The notes under the pieces: model-generated
What the model was told of the DNA's origin: nothing
Seen by the model: only the letters and a program-made list of their open reading frames with translations
Databases searched by the model: none
DNA from: an uncultured Clostridium sp.
Lineage (GTDB): Bacteria; Bacillota; Clostridia; Clostridiales; Clostridiaceae
Length of the DNA: 43,058 nt
Assembly: GCA_934755305.1 (NCBI GenBank)
Contig: CAKVLD010000022.1
Span: forward strand, 1 to 43,058
Direction of reading: 5' to 3'
In this document: positions 32,961 through 41,059 of the stretch, in pieces
How the letters are laid out: each line of letters opens with the position of its first letter
Position numbering within the stretch: position 1 is the first letter of the stretch
Program-made: the position numbers and the translations under genes

Positions 32961-33928
32961 TCTCCAACTACTAATTGAGATTCTAAATATATTTTCTTAC
33001 GATTTATTTCTTCTCCCCTAATAACCTTAATTAATAGATTTGTAGCTTCTTTTGCAACACTTTCTACTGGTCTTTTTATTGTAGCAATTTTAGGTGTTAA
33101 ATATTCTCCTATTTCTGTTCCATCAAAACCTAAAATAGAAATATCTTCAGGTACTTTTTTTCCAAGTTCTCTAATAGCTTTTGTAGCTCCTACTGCCATC
33201 TCATCATTAAAAGCAAATATAGCTGTAATTCCCTGCTTAATTATTTTTTTAGCGGCAAAATATCCCCCTGTAACTGTAAAATCTCCTGCAGTTATTAACT
33301 TTTTATCTATTTGAATATTATTTTCTTTAAAAGCCAATAAATACCCTCTTCTTCTTAATGATGTAGATACAAACTCTTCTTTTCCTTCTATAATTCCTAT
33401 TTTTTTATGTCCATTAACTATTAATTCTTCTATACCACGTTTAGTGGCTAGCACTTCATCTGCATATACATTTAGTACATCATACTCTACTTCTCTATTT
33501 ATAACTACTACTGGTATTGATTTATCCATAATTTCTTTAATAAATATATCATCTGATTCCTTTTGACTAACTACAACAATTCCATCATAATTTTTAGGGT
33601 TAATTGTATTTTCTTCGTAAGTATCTATCCCTTTAACTACTACGTTATATCTTTTATCTATTCCTGCATATATACTACTTACTACACTATGAAATACAAA
33701 AGGTGATGTTCCTTTATCTATTGTAGAAAAGAATACTCCTATAGTATAAGGTTTAGCTAATTTTAAACTTCTAGCATTTATATTAGGTATATAATTTAGT
33801 TTTTTAGCCGCTTCTTCTATTTTTTCTCTAGTTTCTATATTAACTTCCTTAGATCCATTCAAAGCCCTTGATACTGTAGAATGTGAAACTCCTACATATC
33901 TTGCTATATCTTTTATTGTTACAGTCAT
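32939..33928 (-). CDS. LacI-family regulator, likely of kduI
   Basis: A 329-residue repressor from ATG 33928 (MTVTIKDIARYVGVSHSTVSRALNGS). The ATG two codons upstream overlaps the GGGAGG ribosome binding site and is less likely. Residues 3-50 are the LacI helix-turn-helix and hinge (ALNGSKEVNIETREKIEEAA). Residues about 58-329 are a periplasmic-binding-protein-like effector domain (TAIFAFNDEMAVGA, DISILGFDGTEIGEYLTPKI). Position upstream of kduI and the CACGTG-type operators suggest it senses a pectin breakdown product such as 2-keto-3-deoxygluconate, the role of KdgR-type LacI proteins in Firmicutes; this is inferred. It ends within an 18-bp perfect hairpin. Confidence 0.88.
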   Translation of the reverse strand: MTVTIKDIARYVGVSHSTVSRALNGSKEVNIETREKIEEAAKKLNYIPNINARSLKLAKPYTIGVFFSTIDKGTSPFVFHSVVSSIYAGIDKRYNVVVKGIDTYEENTINPKNYDGIVVVSQKESDDIFIKEIMDKSIPVVVINREVEYDVLNVYADEVLATKRGIEELIVNGHKKIGIIEGKEEFVSTSLRRRGYLLAFKENNIQIDKKLITAGDFTVTGGYFAAKKIIKQGITAIFAFNDEMAVGATKAIRELGKKVPEDISILGFDGTEIGEYLTPKIATIKRPVESVAKEATNLLIKVIRGEEINRKKIYLESQLVVGDSIKKLF

Positions 33929-34005
33929 AAACATCCTCCCATAGTTTACTGTTTCTTATTATAAAATCATTATATTACTTTATTTTTTAATTAACAAGAA
34001 ATAGA

Positions 34006-34058
34006 AAAACCTTACATCTTGTTAAAGTTTTTATGAATATTTTTCAAGTCAAGGTTTT
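34006..34058 (-). terminator. terminator-like hairpin in the gap upstream of lacI
   Basis: On the minus strand AAAACCTT..CTTG pairs with CAAG..AAGGTTTT and is followed by TCTATTTC. It lies about 80 bases upstream of the lacI start and 125 bases after the cotF-type terminator, with no gene between. It could be a leader attenuator or the end of a short RNA. The rest of 33929-34296 is AT-rich with no gene. Confidence 0.4.
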
Positions 34059-34183
34059 AATTAAGTATTCTTATTCATAATATTTATAAGAAGAAACATA
34101 TAACAATTGATCCCTTCTTAAAATATATAATATAAATATTTTAAAATTTCTAAATTAACAGCATATTTATAACAAAAAGAAAA

Positions 34184-34228
34184 AGTACTAAAAGATATCT
34201 ATAAGCTTTATAATAATCTTTTAGTACT
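34184..34228 (-). terminator. terminator of the spore coat gene pair
   Basis: AGTACTAAAAGAT (34184-34196) pairs perfectly with ATCTTTTAGTACT (34216-34228). On the minus strand it is followed by TTTCTTTTTG. Confidence 0.8.
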
Positions 34229-34296
34229 AATTTATTGTTTATTTGTTATCTTTTTTAAAACAGAATCCTGAAATTTCTGTTCAAATTAAATTTTAC

Positions 34297-34545
34297 TTAT
34301 CCTTGTAAAAATAATTGTTTAACAGCTGCAATTTCTTCTGGAGTTGCAGACTCCGCTGGAATATAATATCCTTTTTCTTTTGCCTTTAAATATAAAGCAT
34401 ATTGACGAGTTTCATCTTGGTTTCTTAATTGTTGAATTGTTTCACGTAATTCTTGATTATTACATTGAGCTATTATCGCACCATATTCGCCAATACTAGC
34501 ATTTAAACAACCAAGATAATCACTTATCATTTCTTTTTCTTGCAT
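34297..34545 (-). CDS. CotF-like spore coat protein
   Basis: An 82-residue helical protein (MQEKEMISDYLGCLNASIGEY) with the C-terminal pattern KAKEKGYYIPAESATPEEI typical of the coat protein F family, whose members have ferritin-like helical hairpins and coat the spore. It is shorter than Bacillus CotF (about 160 residues) and corresponds to the second half. GGAGG lies 9 bases upstream. It follows the small helical gene at 34558-34743 by 12 bases, and both are probably expressed late in the mother cell during sporulation. It lies within a sugar-catabolism region without an obvious link to it. Confidence 0.75.
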   Translation of the reverse strand: MQEKEMISDYLGCLNASIGEYGAIIAQCNNQELRETIQQLRNQDETRQYALYLKAKEKGYYIPAESATPEEIAAVKQLFLQG

Positions 34546-34557
34546 GTAGAATCCCTC

Positions 34558-34743
34558 CTAATTTAAGAATGCCATTAATTTTTCTTTACTTGCTTTTGCA
34601 TCTTCAGAATCTTTTTTAAGCATTTCTTTTAATACTGGATCTGTACACTTTTCTGAATAGTCTTTAAGCTTCTTTTCAATAGTACAATGTGCACCAATTA
34701 AATGACGAAGATTTTGTACTTCTAGCTTATTTAAATTAGCCAT
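34558..34743 (-). CDS. small CotF-related helical protein
   Basis: A 61-residue protein from ATG 34743 (MANLNKLEVQNLRHLIGAHC), preceded by AAAGGAG. The open frame extends 18 codons upstream, but without a ribosome binding site. Two amphipathic helices (NLRHLIGAHCTIEKKLKDYS and DPVLKEMLKKDSEDAKASKE) resemble the first helical pair of CotF-type proteins. Together with the next gene it reproduces the two halves of a single CotF. Probable sporulation role by association; not firmly assigned. Confidence 0.6.
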   Translation of the reverse strand: MANLNKLEVQNLRHLIGAHCTIEKKLKDYSEKCTDPVLKEMLKKDSEDAKASKEKLMAFLN

Positions 34744-34836
34744 CACTATCACTCCTTTATTAATTTTCACATATATTATTTGAAACTCTCTTTTCATATA
34801 TTCATTTTTCTAATGACACTTTTTTATTGTGCTTTC

Positions 34837-34957
34837 TAAAATAAATGTTGTTATTCTTACATTTAACTTTATTCTAATTAAGTCGCGTTATACAGATAAC
34901 AAAGTTCTCTTCAATAAAATTAAAAATAATCACTTAACCTTAACAACATTTATTTTA
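34837..34957. repeat. 17-bp perfect inverted repeat with 87-bp spacer
   Basis: TAAAATAAATGTTGTTA (34837-34853) and its exact complement (34941-34957) flank 87 bases that contain smaller nested pairs (AACTTT/AAAGTT, GTTAT/ATAAC). It lies in the gap between uxaC and the spore coat genes. A structured RNA, a long operator pair and an invertible segment are all possible. No gene lies in 34744-35059. Confidence 0.6.
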
Positions 34958-34987
34958 AAAAGCCATCTATAGGAAACTTGCACACAT

Positions 34988-35029
34988 AAAATAAGCCCTA
35001 ATACCACAAATAGTATTAAGACTTATTTT
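34988..35029 (-). terminator. terminator of the uxa operon
   Basis: On the minus strand AAAATAAGTCTTAATAC pairs over 17 bp (two G-U) with GTATTAGGGCTTATTTT, 31 bases after the uxaC stop codon. The stem ends in four T. Confidence 0.75.
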
Positions 35030-35059
35030 GTATATTTTTTAATTTACTTGTTTATATAT

Positions 35060-36457
35060 TTATCTAAAATATTTATTAGCATTGTTGAAACAGATATCTT
35101 GTACTACATCTCCTAGCACTTCCATATCAGCTGGATATTCTCCATTTTCAACAATTTCTCCTAAGTAGTTACATAAAATTCTTCTGAAATATTCATGTCT
35201 TGTGTAAGATAAGAAACTACGTGAATCTGTAAGCATACCAACAAACTTACTTATTAACCCTAATTGAGATAAAGCAGTCATTTGTCTTATCATACCATCT
35301 TTTTGATCGTTGAACCACCATCCTGAACCAAATTGAATCTTACCAGCTATGCCACCACCTTGGAAATTACCAAGCATAGTTGCAAGAACTTCATTATCTC
35401 TTGGATTTAAGCAGTAAAGAATAGTTTTTGGTAACTTATCTTCACTATCTAATGTATCTAATAATTTTGAAAGACTTTGAGCTACTTCTCCATCATCAAT
35501 ACTATCAAATCCTACATCTGGTCCTAATTTCTTAAACATTCTGCTATTGTTGTTTCTTAAAGCACCAATGTGTAATTGAAGAACCATTCCATGTGAATGA
35601 TACATTTCTATTAACTTTATCATTATTAATGTACTATATTTTTCAACTTCTTCTTGAGTTAATTCTTCTCCTCTTAAAGCTTTCTTTAAAATTCCATCAA
35701 CTTCTTCTTCAGTAGTATTTCTAAAGTATACTCTGTCCATAGCATGGTCAGTTATTGTACATCCATTTTCTACGAAGAATTGTAGTCTCTTCTTAAGAAC
35801 TTCTAAAAGTTCATTAAAACTAGTAATTTCAGTATTTTCAGTTGCTCCTAATACTTTAATGTATTCTGCAAAACCTTCATTACCTATCTTAACAGCTTTA
35901 TCTGGTCTCCAAACTGGTCTAACTTCGCATGTAAAATCTTTATCCTTAGCTATTTCTCTATGAAATTCAAGACTATCAGCTGGATCATCAGTAGTTCCAA
36001 TATATTTAACATTAGACTTCATAATAAGCTTTTTAGCTGTAAATCCATTACTCTTAATTACTTCATTACATTTATTCCATACTTCTTCAGCATTTTTTTC
36101 GCTTAAAGTTTCATTAACTCCAAAGTATCTTTTAAGTTCTAAGTGTGACCAATGATAAATTGGATTACCTATTAAATAAGGCATTACTGTAGCAAAAGCC
36201 TTGAACTTTTCAAAGTCACTTGCATCACCTGTAATATACTTTTCATCTATACCATAGCTTCTCATAGCTCTCCACTTATAATAATCTCCGTATAACCATA
36301 TTTCTGTAATATTATTATACTTAATATCCTTAGCTATTTGTTCTGGTATAAGGTGACAATGGTAATCGAATATTGGCATATCCTTTGCATAGTCATTATA
36401 TAATTTCTTAGCTATATCGTTTGATAATAAGAAATCTTCACCCATGAATTCTTTCAT
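35060..36457 (-). CDS. uxaC: uronate isomerase (glucuronate/galacturonate isomerase)
   Basis: A 465-residue enzyme of the amidohydrolase-like UxaC family that converts D-galacturonate to tagaturonate and D-glucuronate to fructuronate. The N-terminal metal motif FDYHCHLIP (about residues 31-39), TTDDPADSLEFH (about 155-166), QLHIGALRNNNSRMFKKLGPD (about 298-318) and the C-terminal MLTDSRSFLSYTRHEYFRRIL are all family signatures; length is typical. AGGAGG lies 7 bases before ATG 36457. It is the last gene of the operon kdgA-kdgK-uxaB-uxaA-uxaC, 12 bases after uxaA, and is followed by a terminator. No lesion is visible, but the enzyme after it (UxaB) is frameshifted. Confidence 0.95.
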   Translation of the reverse strand: MKEFMGEDFLLSNDIAKKLYNDYAKDMPIFDYHCHLIPEQIAKDIKYNNITEIWLYGDYYKWRAMRSYGIDEKYITGDASDFEKFKAFATVMPYLIGNPIYHWSHLELKRYFGVNETLSEKNAEEVWNKCNEVIKSNGFTAKKLIMKSNVKYIGTTDDPADSLEFHREIAKDKDFTCEVRPVWRPDKAVKIGNEGFAEYIKVLGATENTEITSFNELLEVLKKRLQFFVENGCTITDHAMDRVYFRNTTEEEVDGILKKALRGEELTQEEVEKYSTLIMIKLIEMYHSHGMVLQLHIGALRNNNSRMFKKLGPDVGFDSIDDGEVAQSLSKLLDTLDSEDKLPKTILYCLNPRDNEVLATMLGNFQGGGIAGKIQFGSGWWFNDQKDGMIRQMTALSQLGLISKFVGMLTDSRSFLSYTRHEYFRRILCNYLGEIVENGEYPADMEVLGDVVQDICFNNANKYFR

Positions 36458-36469
36458 TTTTCATTCCTC

Positions 36470-37960
36470 CTATAATGTAACCCCATCTTTAAATATACAA
36501 ATTTCTCTGTAATCATTAACTTCGTTTTTAGCCTTATAGTCTCCTGAAGCTGTATCTATTATAAGTTTTAAAAAATTATTATCTATTTCTTCAGCATTAT
36601 TCCCCGGTTCTACAAGTTCCCCTGCATTAAAATCAATCCAATTTTTCTTTCTATTATAAAGATCTGAATTTGTAGAAATCTTTAACGTAGGTACGCTTCC
36701 ACCATATGGTGTTCCTCTACCTGTAGTAAATAGTACTATATGAGCTCCAGCTGATGCAAGTGCAGTTACTGCTACTAAGTCATTTCCTGGTCCTGAGATT
36801 AAAGTTAAACCTTCTTTACTTGCTCTTTCACCATACTTTAATACATCAGTAACTACTGCCTTACCACTTTTTTGAACACAACCTAAAGATTTTTCTTCTA
36901 AAGTTGTGATTCCACCTTTTTTATTTCCTGGTGATGGATTTTCATATATAACTTGATTATGCCTTACAAAGTATTCTTTAAAATCATTAATCAAGTCAAC
37001 GCTCTTATCAAATATTTCCTTATTTTCCGCTCTATCAAATAGAATAGTTTCTGCTCCAAACATTTCTGGTACTTCTGTTTGAATAACTGTTCCATCATTT
37101 TCAACTATAGTATTAGATATTCTTCCTAGTAATGGATTTGCAGTAATACCTGATAAACCATCAGAACCACCACATTTAACCCCAATCTTTAACTTAGAAA
37201 TACTTACATCTTCTCTTTCAAATTTTGAAGCATATTCAACTAATTCTTTTATTAATTTCTTACCTTCTTCTATCTCATCTTCAACATCTTGAACCTTTAA
37301 GAACTTAACTCTATCTGTATTTATTGTACCTATTGCTTCTTTAAATCCTTCAAGCGTGTTATTTTCACAACCAAGGGCCACAACAAGCACTCCTGCTGCA
37401 TTTGGATGATTAACTAAGTTAGCTAGAACCTTTCTTGTATTATCAAAATCATCTCCAAGTTGCGAGCATCCAAATGGATGTTCAAAATGATAAACAGCAT
37501 CTACTTTATCATTTACTAACTTATTACCTTCCTTTGCTAGCCTTTCACAAGTTTTATTAATACAACCTACTGTATTTATAATCCAAATTTCATTTCTAAT
37601 ACCAACTTCTCCGTTATCACGAACATATCCCTTAAAAGTAAGATCAGATTTTTCTAACTTTTTTTGTTCCATGTTTCCTTTAAAATTGTATTCTAGAATC
37701 TCACCTAATCCAGTTTCAAGGTTGTGAGAATGTATCCATTCTCCAACCTTTATATCTCTTTTAGCTTTACCAATACTATATCCATACTTTAATACATCAC
37801 TACCAGCTTCTATATCTCTTACTGCTACTTTATGTCCCATTAGAACATCATCTAGTAATTCTATTTCCTTGTTATCATAAGATATAATCTCACCTTTTTT
37901 TGCATTATCTAATAATACAATGACATCATCATCATGATTAATTTTTATGATATTATGCAT
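36470..37960 (-). CDS. uxaA: altronate dehydratase
   Basis: A 496-residue dehydratase that converts D-altronate to 2-keto-3-deoxygluconate. Residues 1-90 form the UxaA N-terminal SAF-type domain (IKINHDDDVIVLLDNAKKGE, GHKVAVRDIEAGSDVLKYG). The larger C-terminal domain has RNEIWIINTVGCINKTCERL, FEHPFGCSQLGDD, KCGGSDGLSGITANPLLG and TTGRGTPYGGSVPTLK, characteristic of iron-dependent altronate/galactarate dehydratases. Its first codons overlap the end of uxaB by 8 bases, indicating translational coupling. The gene is intact although its supplier uxaB is frameshifted. Confidence 0.95.
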   Translation of the reverse strand: MHNIIKINHDDDVIVLLDNAKKGEIISYDNKEIELLDDVLMGHKVAVRDIEAGSDVLKYGYSIGKAKRDIKVGEWIHSHNLETGLGEILEYNFKGNMEQKKLEKSDLTFKGYVRDNGEVGIRNEIWIINTVGCINKTCERLAKEGNKLVNDKVDAVYHFEHPFGCSQLGDDFDNTRKVLANLVNHPNAAGVLVVALGCENNTLEGFKEAIGTINTDRVKFLKVQDVEDEIEEGKKLIKELVEYASKFEREDVSISKLKIGVKCGGSDGLSGITANPLLGRISNTIVENDGTVIQTEVPEMFGAETILFDRAENKEIFDKSVDLINDFKEYFVRHNQVIYENPSPGNKKGGITTLEEKSLGCVQKSGKAVVTDVLKYGERASKEGLTLISGPGNDLVAVTALASAGAHIVLFTTGRGTPYGGSVPTLKISTNSDLYNRKKNWIDFNAGELVEPGNNAEEIDNNFLKLIIDTASGDYKAKNEVNDYREICIFKDGVTL

Positions 37961-39408
37961 ATTTTTTCTCCAACTCTACTAATGATTTACTTACAGCTTC
38001 AACTAAACCTTCAATTACTGTTAAATCTTCTCCCCAAAGTACTGTGTTTGAAAGTACAGCTTTAACATATTCTTCATTCTTTTCAGTAAACTTCTTATTA
38101 GCTTCTGCCATAAATTCTAATACTGCTGGTACATCAAATACTGGATATTCAGCTCCCTTGAAAGTATGTCCAACATATTTATCTTCTTTCTTTTCTATTT
38201 GATAGAATCTAATAAGACCAGCTAAACCAGTTACCATATTCTTTGGTAAAGAGTTGTTATCTTTAATATAAGATTTTACTGTTGGTAAGTCTCTATTAAC
38301 AAACTTAGAAACTGAGTTCATTGATATAGATTCTAATTTATGTTTTAAATGTGGGTTTCTAAATCTTTGTAGTATTGCCTTAGCATATTCTGGTGCATCA
38401 TCATTATGTAATGATGGAATCATCTCATTTTGTAGTGCTTCATTTAAGAATTCTTTTTCATTAGCATCTTCTACTAATTCATCAACTCTTGTAAATCCTT
38501 TTAAAATTCCAAGAGGAGTAATTAATGTATGAGATCCATTTAATATGCTTACTTTTAATAGATGTGTTTCATATAAGGAATCTAACCATTTAACATTTAG
38601 TCCTGTAGATTTTAATGGTAATATCTTATCATATTCTTCGCTTCCTTCAATTCCCCATAAATGGAATGGTTCACAAATTGAAACTGCTTTATCTTCATAT
38701 CCTAATTTAGCAAATACTTCTTCTGCATTTTCTCTTGGATATCCAGGAACTATTCTATCAACTAAATTTGATAAGAATACACAGCTATCATTAACCCAAG
38801 CCTTAAATTCTTCTGAAGCTCCAAAGCTTTTTGTATGTTTCTTAACCATTTCTTCTAATACTTTTCCGTTATCATCTACTAATTCACATGGAAAAATAAG
38901 AAGCTTCTTTGATTGTTTTAAATCTATGCATTAAAAATGCAGTTAATTTTCCTGGATATAATCCTTCTGTTGAAACATTATCAAGTGTTACTTCTTTATA
39001 AGCTAATCCAGCTTCAGTAGTATTTGAAATAATTATTTCTAAACTTTCTTGTTCTGCAACATTCATGAATGATTCCCAGTCTCTATTGTAATTAAATACT
39101 TTCGAAAATACTGAAACAATATCACTTGCATCTACTTCTTCATTGTTTTCAAACCCTCTTCTAATTACTGTGTATAAAAGATCTTGCTCCTTTAATACAG
39201 TTAATTTTTGATCATAATCTAATGGACAAGTTAATGCAACTGATCCTTCATATTTACCAGCTTCTATAGCCTTATATAACATCCAATCAAAGAAAGAAGT
39301 TAAGAAGTTTCCTTCACCAATTTGCATAACCTTTATTGGACTATTAATTACTTTATCATATATTACTTTTTGTTTCTCATTTAAACAATCTACACCTAAT
39401 CTTTTCAT
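37953..39408 (-). pseudogene. uxaB: tagaturonate reductase, single-base frameshift
   Basis: UxaB reduces tagaturonate to altronate with NADH and is about 480 residues. ATG 39408 (MKRLGVDCLNEKQKVIYDKV, GAGG 8 bases upstream) opens a frame with the NAD-binding VMQIGEGNFLTSFFDWML. At about 38905-38908 the frame shifts by +1: the first part ends early at 38884, while the second frame continues KLLIFPCELVDDNG and runs to the stop at 37953 with the usual C-terminal helical domain (KHKLESISMNSVSKFVNRDL). Dropping one base from AAAGAAG restores one continuous protein. Both halves are otherwise well conserved, so this is either a recent mutation or a sequencing indel. It overlaps uxaA by 8 bases. Confidence 0.88.
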
Positions 39409-39434
39409 TAAATACACCTCACCAATCTATATTC

Positions 39435-40036
39435 CTATCTTTTTATATTTTCAATACCTGAGTTCATAAGTATCATAACATGATCTACACTAGCAGTATT
39501 TATGTCTCCCTTTATACTATGCTTTAATACACTTGCACATATTGCAAAGTTTATAATCTCTTCTGTAGACATTTCTGATATAATTCCATGTAAAGAGCTG
39601 GTGTTATTCCTGAAACATGAAGCAATTTCACATCTTCAAGAATTTTATCTAAATCGAATTCTTCTGATTTTACCATAGATATAGCAGAATATTTTCTATC
39701 ATATACTACTTCTGAATTTCGAAGACCCGCTCCTTGCTCTAAAAAGTAAATTCCTAATCTTCCTTCACCTTTTATAATATCCTTTGTATCTACACCATAA
39801 GCTCTTAAATCCCTAATAACTTTTTCACCTAATGGATTATCTGGAAGCTTTGTTAACATCTTTGTATTATTTCCGAACATACTAAGACTGCACATAACAT
39901 TGGCCTCACCACCTGCATAAGTTGCATCAAATTTGTCAGCTTGTATGATCATTTTTGAATCTTCTGGAGTAAGCCTAAGCATTATTTCTCCAAAACCTAA
40001 TATTCTGTCTCCACTTCTAAGCTCTAATCTTTTCAA
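39435..40036 (-). pseudogene. kdgK: 2-keto-3-deoxygluconate kinase with central deletion
   Basis: KdgK is a PfkB-family kinase of about 310-340 residues that phosphorylates 2-keto-3-deoxygluconate. The first 150 codons are good (ILGFGEIMLRLTPEDSKMII, YAGGEANVMCSLSMFG, GIYFLEQGAG) up to VSGITPALYMELYQ. The frame then stops at 39551, while a different frame through the same bases continues MSTEEIINFAICASVLKHSI, then KGDINTASVDHVMI and a stop at 39435, which is the normal KdgK C-terminus. About 400 bp between them, including the ATP-binding and GAGD catalytic region, is gone. The start is also unclear: an ATA sits where a start would follow GGAGAC, with only a TTG at 40036. It overlaps the end of kdgA. 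Confidence 0.85.
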
Positions 40037-40628
40037 CCTTCTTTACAAACTCCTTAGCTAAATTTTCAATATCTTTTAAACTTCCAGCCCCTGTTAATGC
40101 GCTACCTACGCCAACACATGAAACTCCCATCTTAAACCAGTCTTCTATATTATCTATATTAACACCACCAGTTGGCATAATATCTACATTTGGAATTGGA
40201 GCTTTTATAGCTTTTACATACTTAGGCCCAAAACATTCTCCTGGGAATATCTTAACTAATGTATTTCCTTGTTCCATTGCATGCATTACTTCAGTTACTG
40301 ACATACATCCTGGTAAATAAGGTACATTACATGCATGACAAACTGTATTTGCTTCTTCAGAATATCCTGGACTTACTACATATTCTGCTCCAGCTTCAAT
40401 TGTATCTTGTGCCATCTTTCCATTTAAAACGCTACCAACACCAACTAGTGCATCATTATATTTTTCTTTTACTTCTCTAATTACCTCTACAACATTAGGG
40501 ATTGTATAAGTTAACTCTAAGGCTTTAACCCCTCCATTAATACAAGCTTCTACAATTCCCATTGCTTCATCATGATCCTTAGCTCTTATTACAGCGATTA
40601 TTCCTTGATCTTTTAATTTATTTAACAT
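40017..40628 (-). CDS. kdgA: 2-keto-3-deoxy-6-phosphogluconate aldolase
   Basis: A 203-residue class I aldolase of the KDPG/KHG family that splits 2-keto-3-deoxy-6-phosphogluconate into pyruvate and glyceraldehyde-3-phosphate. Glu in ALELTYTIPN and the Schiff-base Lys in LVKIFPGECFGPKYVKA are present, with the phosphate-binding MPTGGVNIDNI and GVGSAL near the end. The start is ATG 40628 with GGGGG about 9 bases upstream; an in-frame GTG seven codons earlier lies before that site. It is the first gene of the hexuronate operon, behind a strong promoter with a GntR-type operator. Its direct supplier kdgK is deleted, so its physiological flux is doubtful unless KDPG comes from elsewhere. Confidence 0.94.
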   Translation of the reverse strand: MLNKLKDQGIIAVIRAKDHDEAMGIVEACINGGVKALELTYTIPNVVEVIREVKEKYNDALVGVGSVLNGKMAQDTIEAGAEYVVSPGYSEEANTVCHACNVPYLPGCMSVTEVMHAMEQGNTLVKIFPGECFGPKYVKAIKAPIPNVDIMPTGGVNIDNIEDWFKMGVSCVGVGSALTGAGSLKDIENLAKEFVKKVEKIRA

Positions 40629-40655
40629 ACTTTTTCCCCCTGATTTCACTTCTTA

Positions 40656-40671
40656 TTCTTGTATACCAAAT
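40656..40671. promoter_or_regulatory. weaker GntR-type operator near kdgA start
   Basis: TTCTTGTATACCAAAT shares the GTATAC core and CTTGTATAC half-site with the main operator at 40795-40810 but is less symmetrical. It lies about 30 bases upstream of the kdgA start, in the leader. Confidence 0.4.
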
Positions 40672-40794
40672 TGAGTTTTTTATAGTTTTTAAATAATCTT
40701 TTCGGTAAATAATATTCTGTAATTAATGTATAACGCTTATTTTAAAAGTAATATGTAACTTGAACGATTATTTACATCTTCTATAAAGCCCTCA

Positions 40795-40810
40795 ACTTGT
40801 ATACTAGTTA
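40795..40810. promoter_or_regulatory. GntR (UxuR/ExuR-like) operator at the kdg-uxa promoter
   Basis: AACTTGTATACTAGTT is a 16-bp palindrome with a single mismatched pair, centred on GTATAC, similar in style to operators of FCD-type hexuronate regulators. It covers the start region just downstream of the -10 at 40819-40824, so binding would block the operon. Confidence 0.6.
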
Positions 40811-40818
40811 CACTTGTA

Positions 40819-40847
40819 TAATACACATCATATATTTTTTTTGCAAC
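40819..40847 (-). promoter_or_regulatory. promoter of the kdgA-kdgK-uxaB-uxaA-uxaC operon
   Basis: On the minus strand -35 TTGCAA (40842-40847), exactly 17 bases, and -10 TATTAT (40819-40824). A leader of about 180 bases follows. A second possible promoter (TTGAGG-17-AATAAT) overlaps the operator. The gap 40629-41059 otherwise holds only operators and the gntR terminator. Confidence 0.65.
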
Positions 40848-40982
40848 CCTTTTCAGATTTTTACAAAGTTTTTTGTTTTCTTCCTATAAATAACTATATT
40901 TTTATAATTTCTTTATCTTTTAACAAATAAGCAACTTTTTCAAAATATATAATTATTAATTTTTCATTTTCATAATAAAAAA

Positions 40983-41024
40983 ATATGAACCTAAAGTTTT
41001 TAATAAAAAACCTTAAGTTCATAC
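40983..41024 (-). terminator. terminator of the FCD-type gntR gene
   Basis: On the minus strand GTATGAACTTAAGG pairs with CTTTAGGTTCATAT (wobble pairs included) and is followed by TTTTTTTATT, 36 bases after the stop codon. Confidence 0.8.
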
Positions 41025-41059
41025 TTCTCTATTAATAATTTAATAACTTCTATATAAAT

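Noticed and set aside
40725..40742. Possible CcpA cre box (TAAGCGTTATACA on the minus strand) in the kdgA leader
   Set aside because: Spacing is one base off and two conserved positions fail, so it does not meet the consensus.
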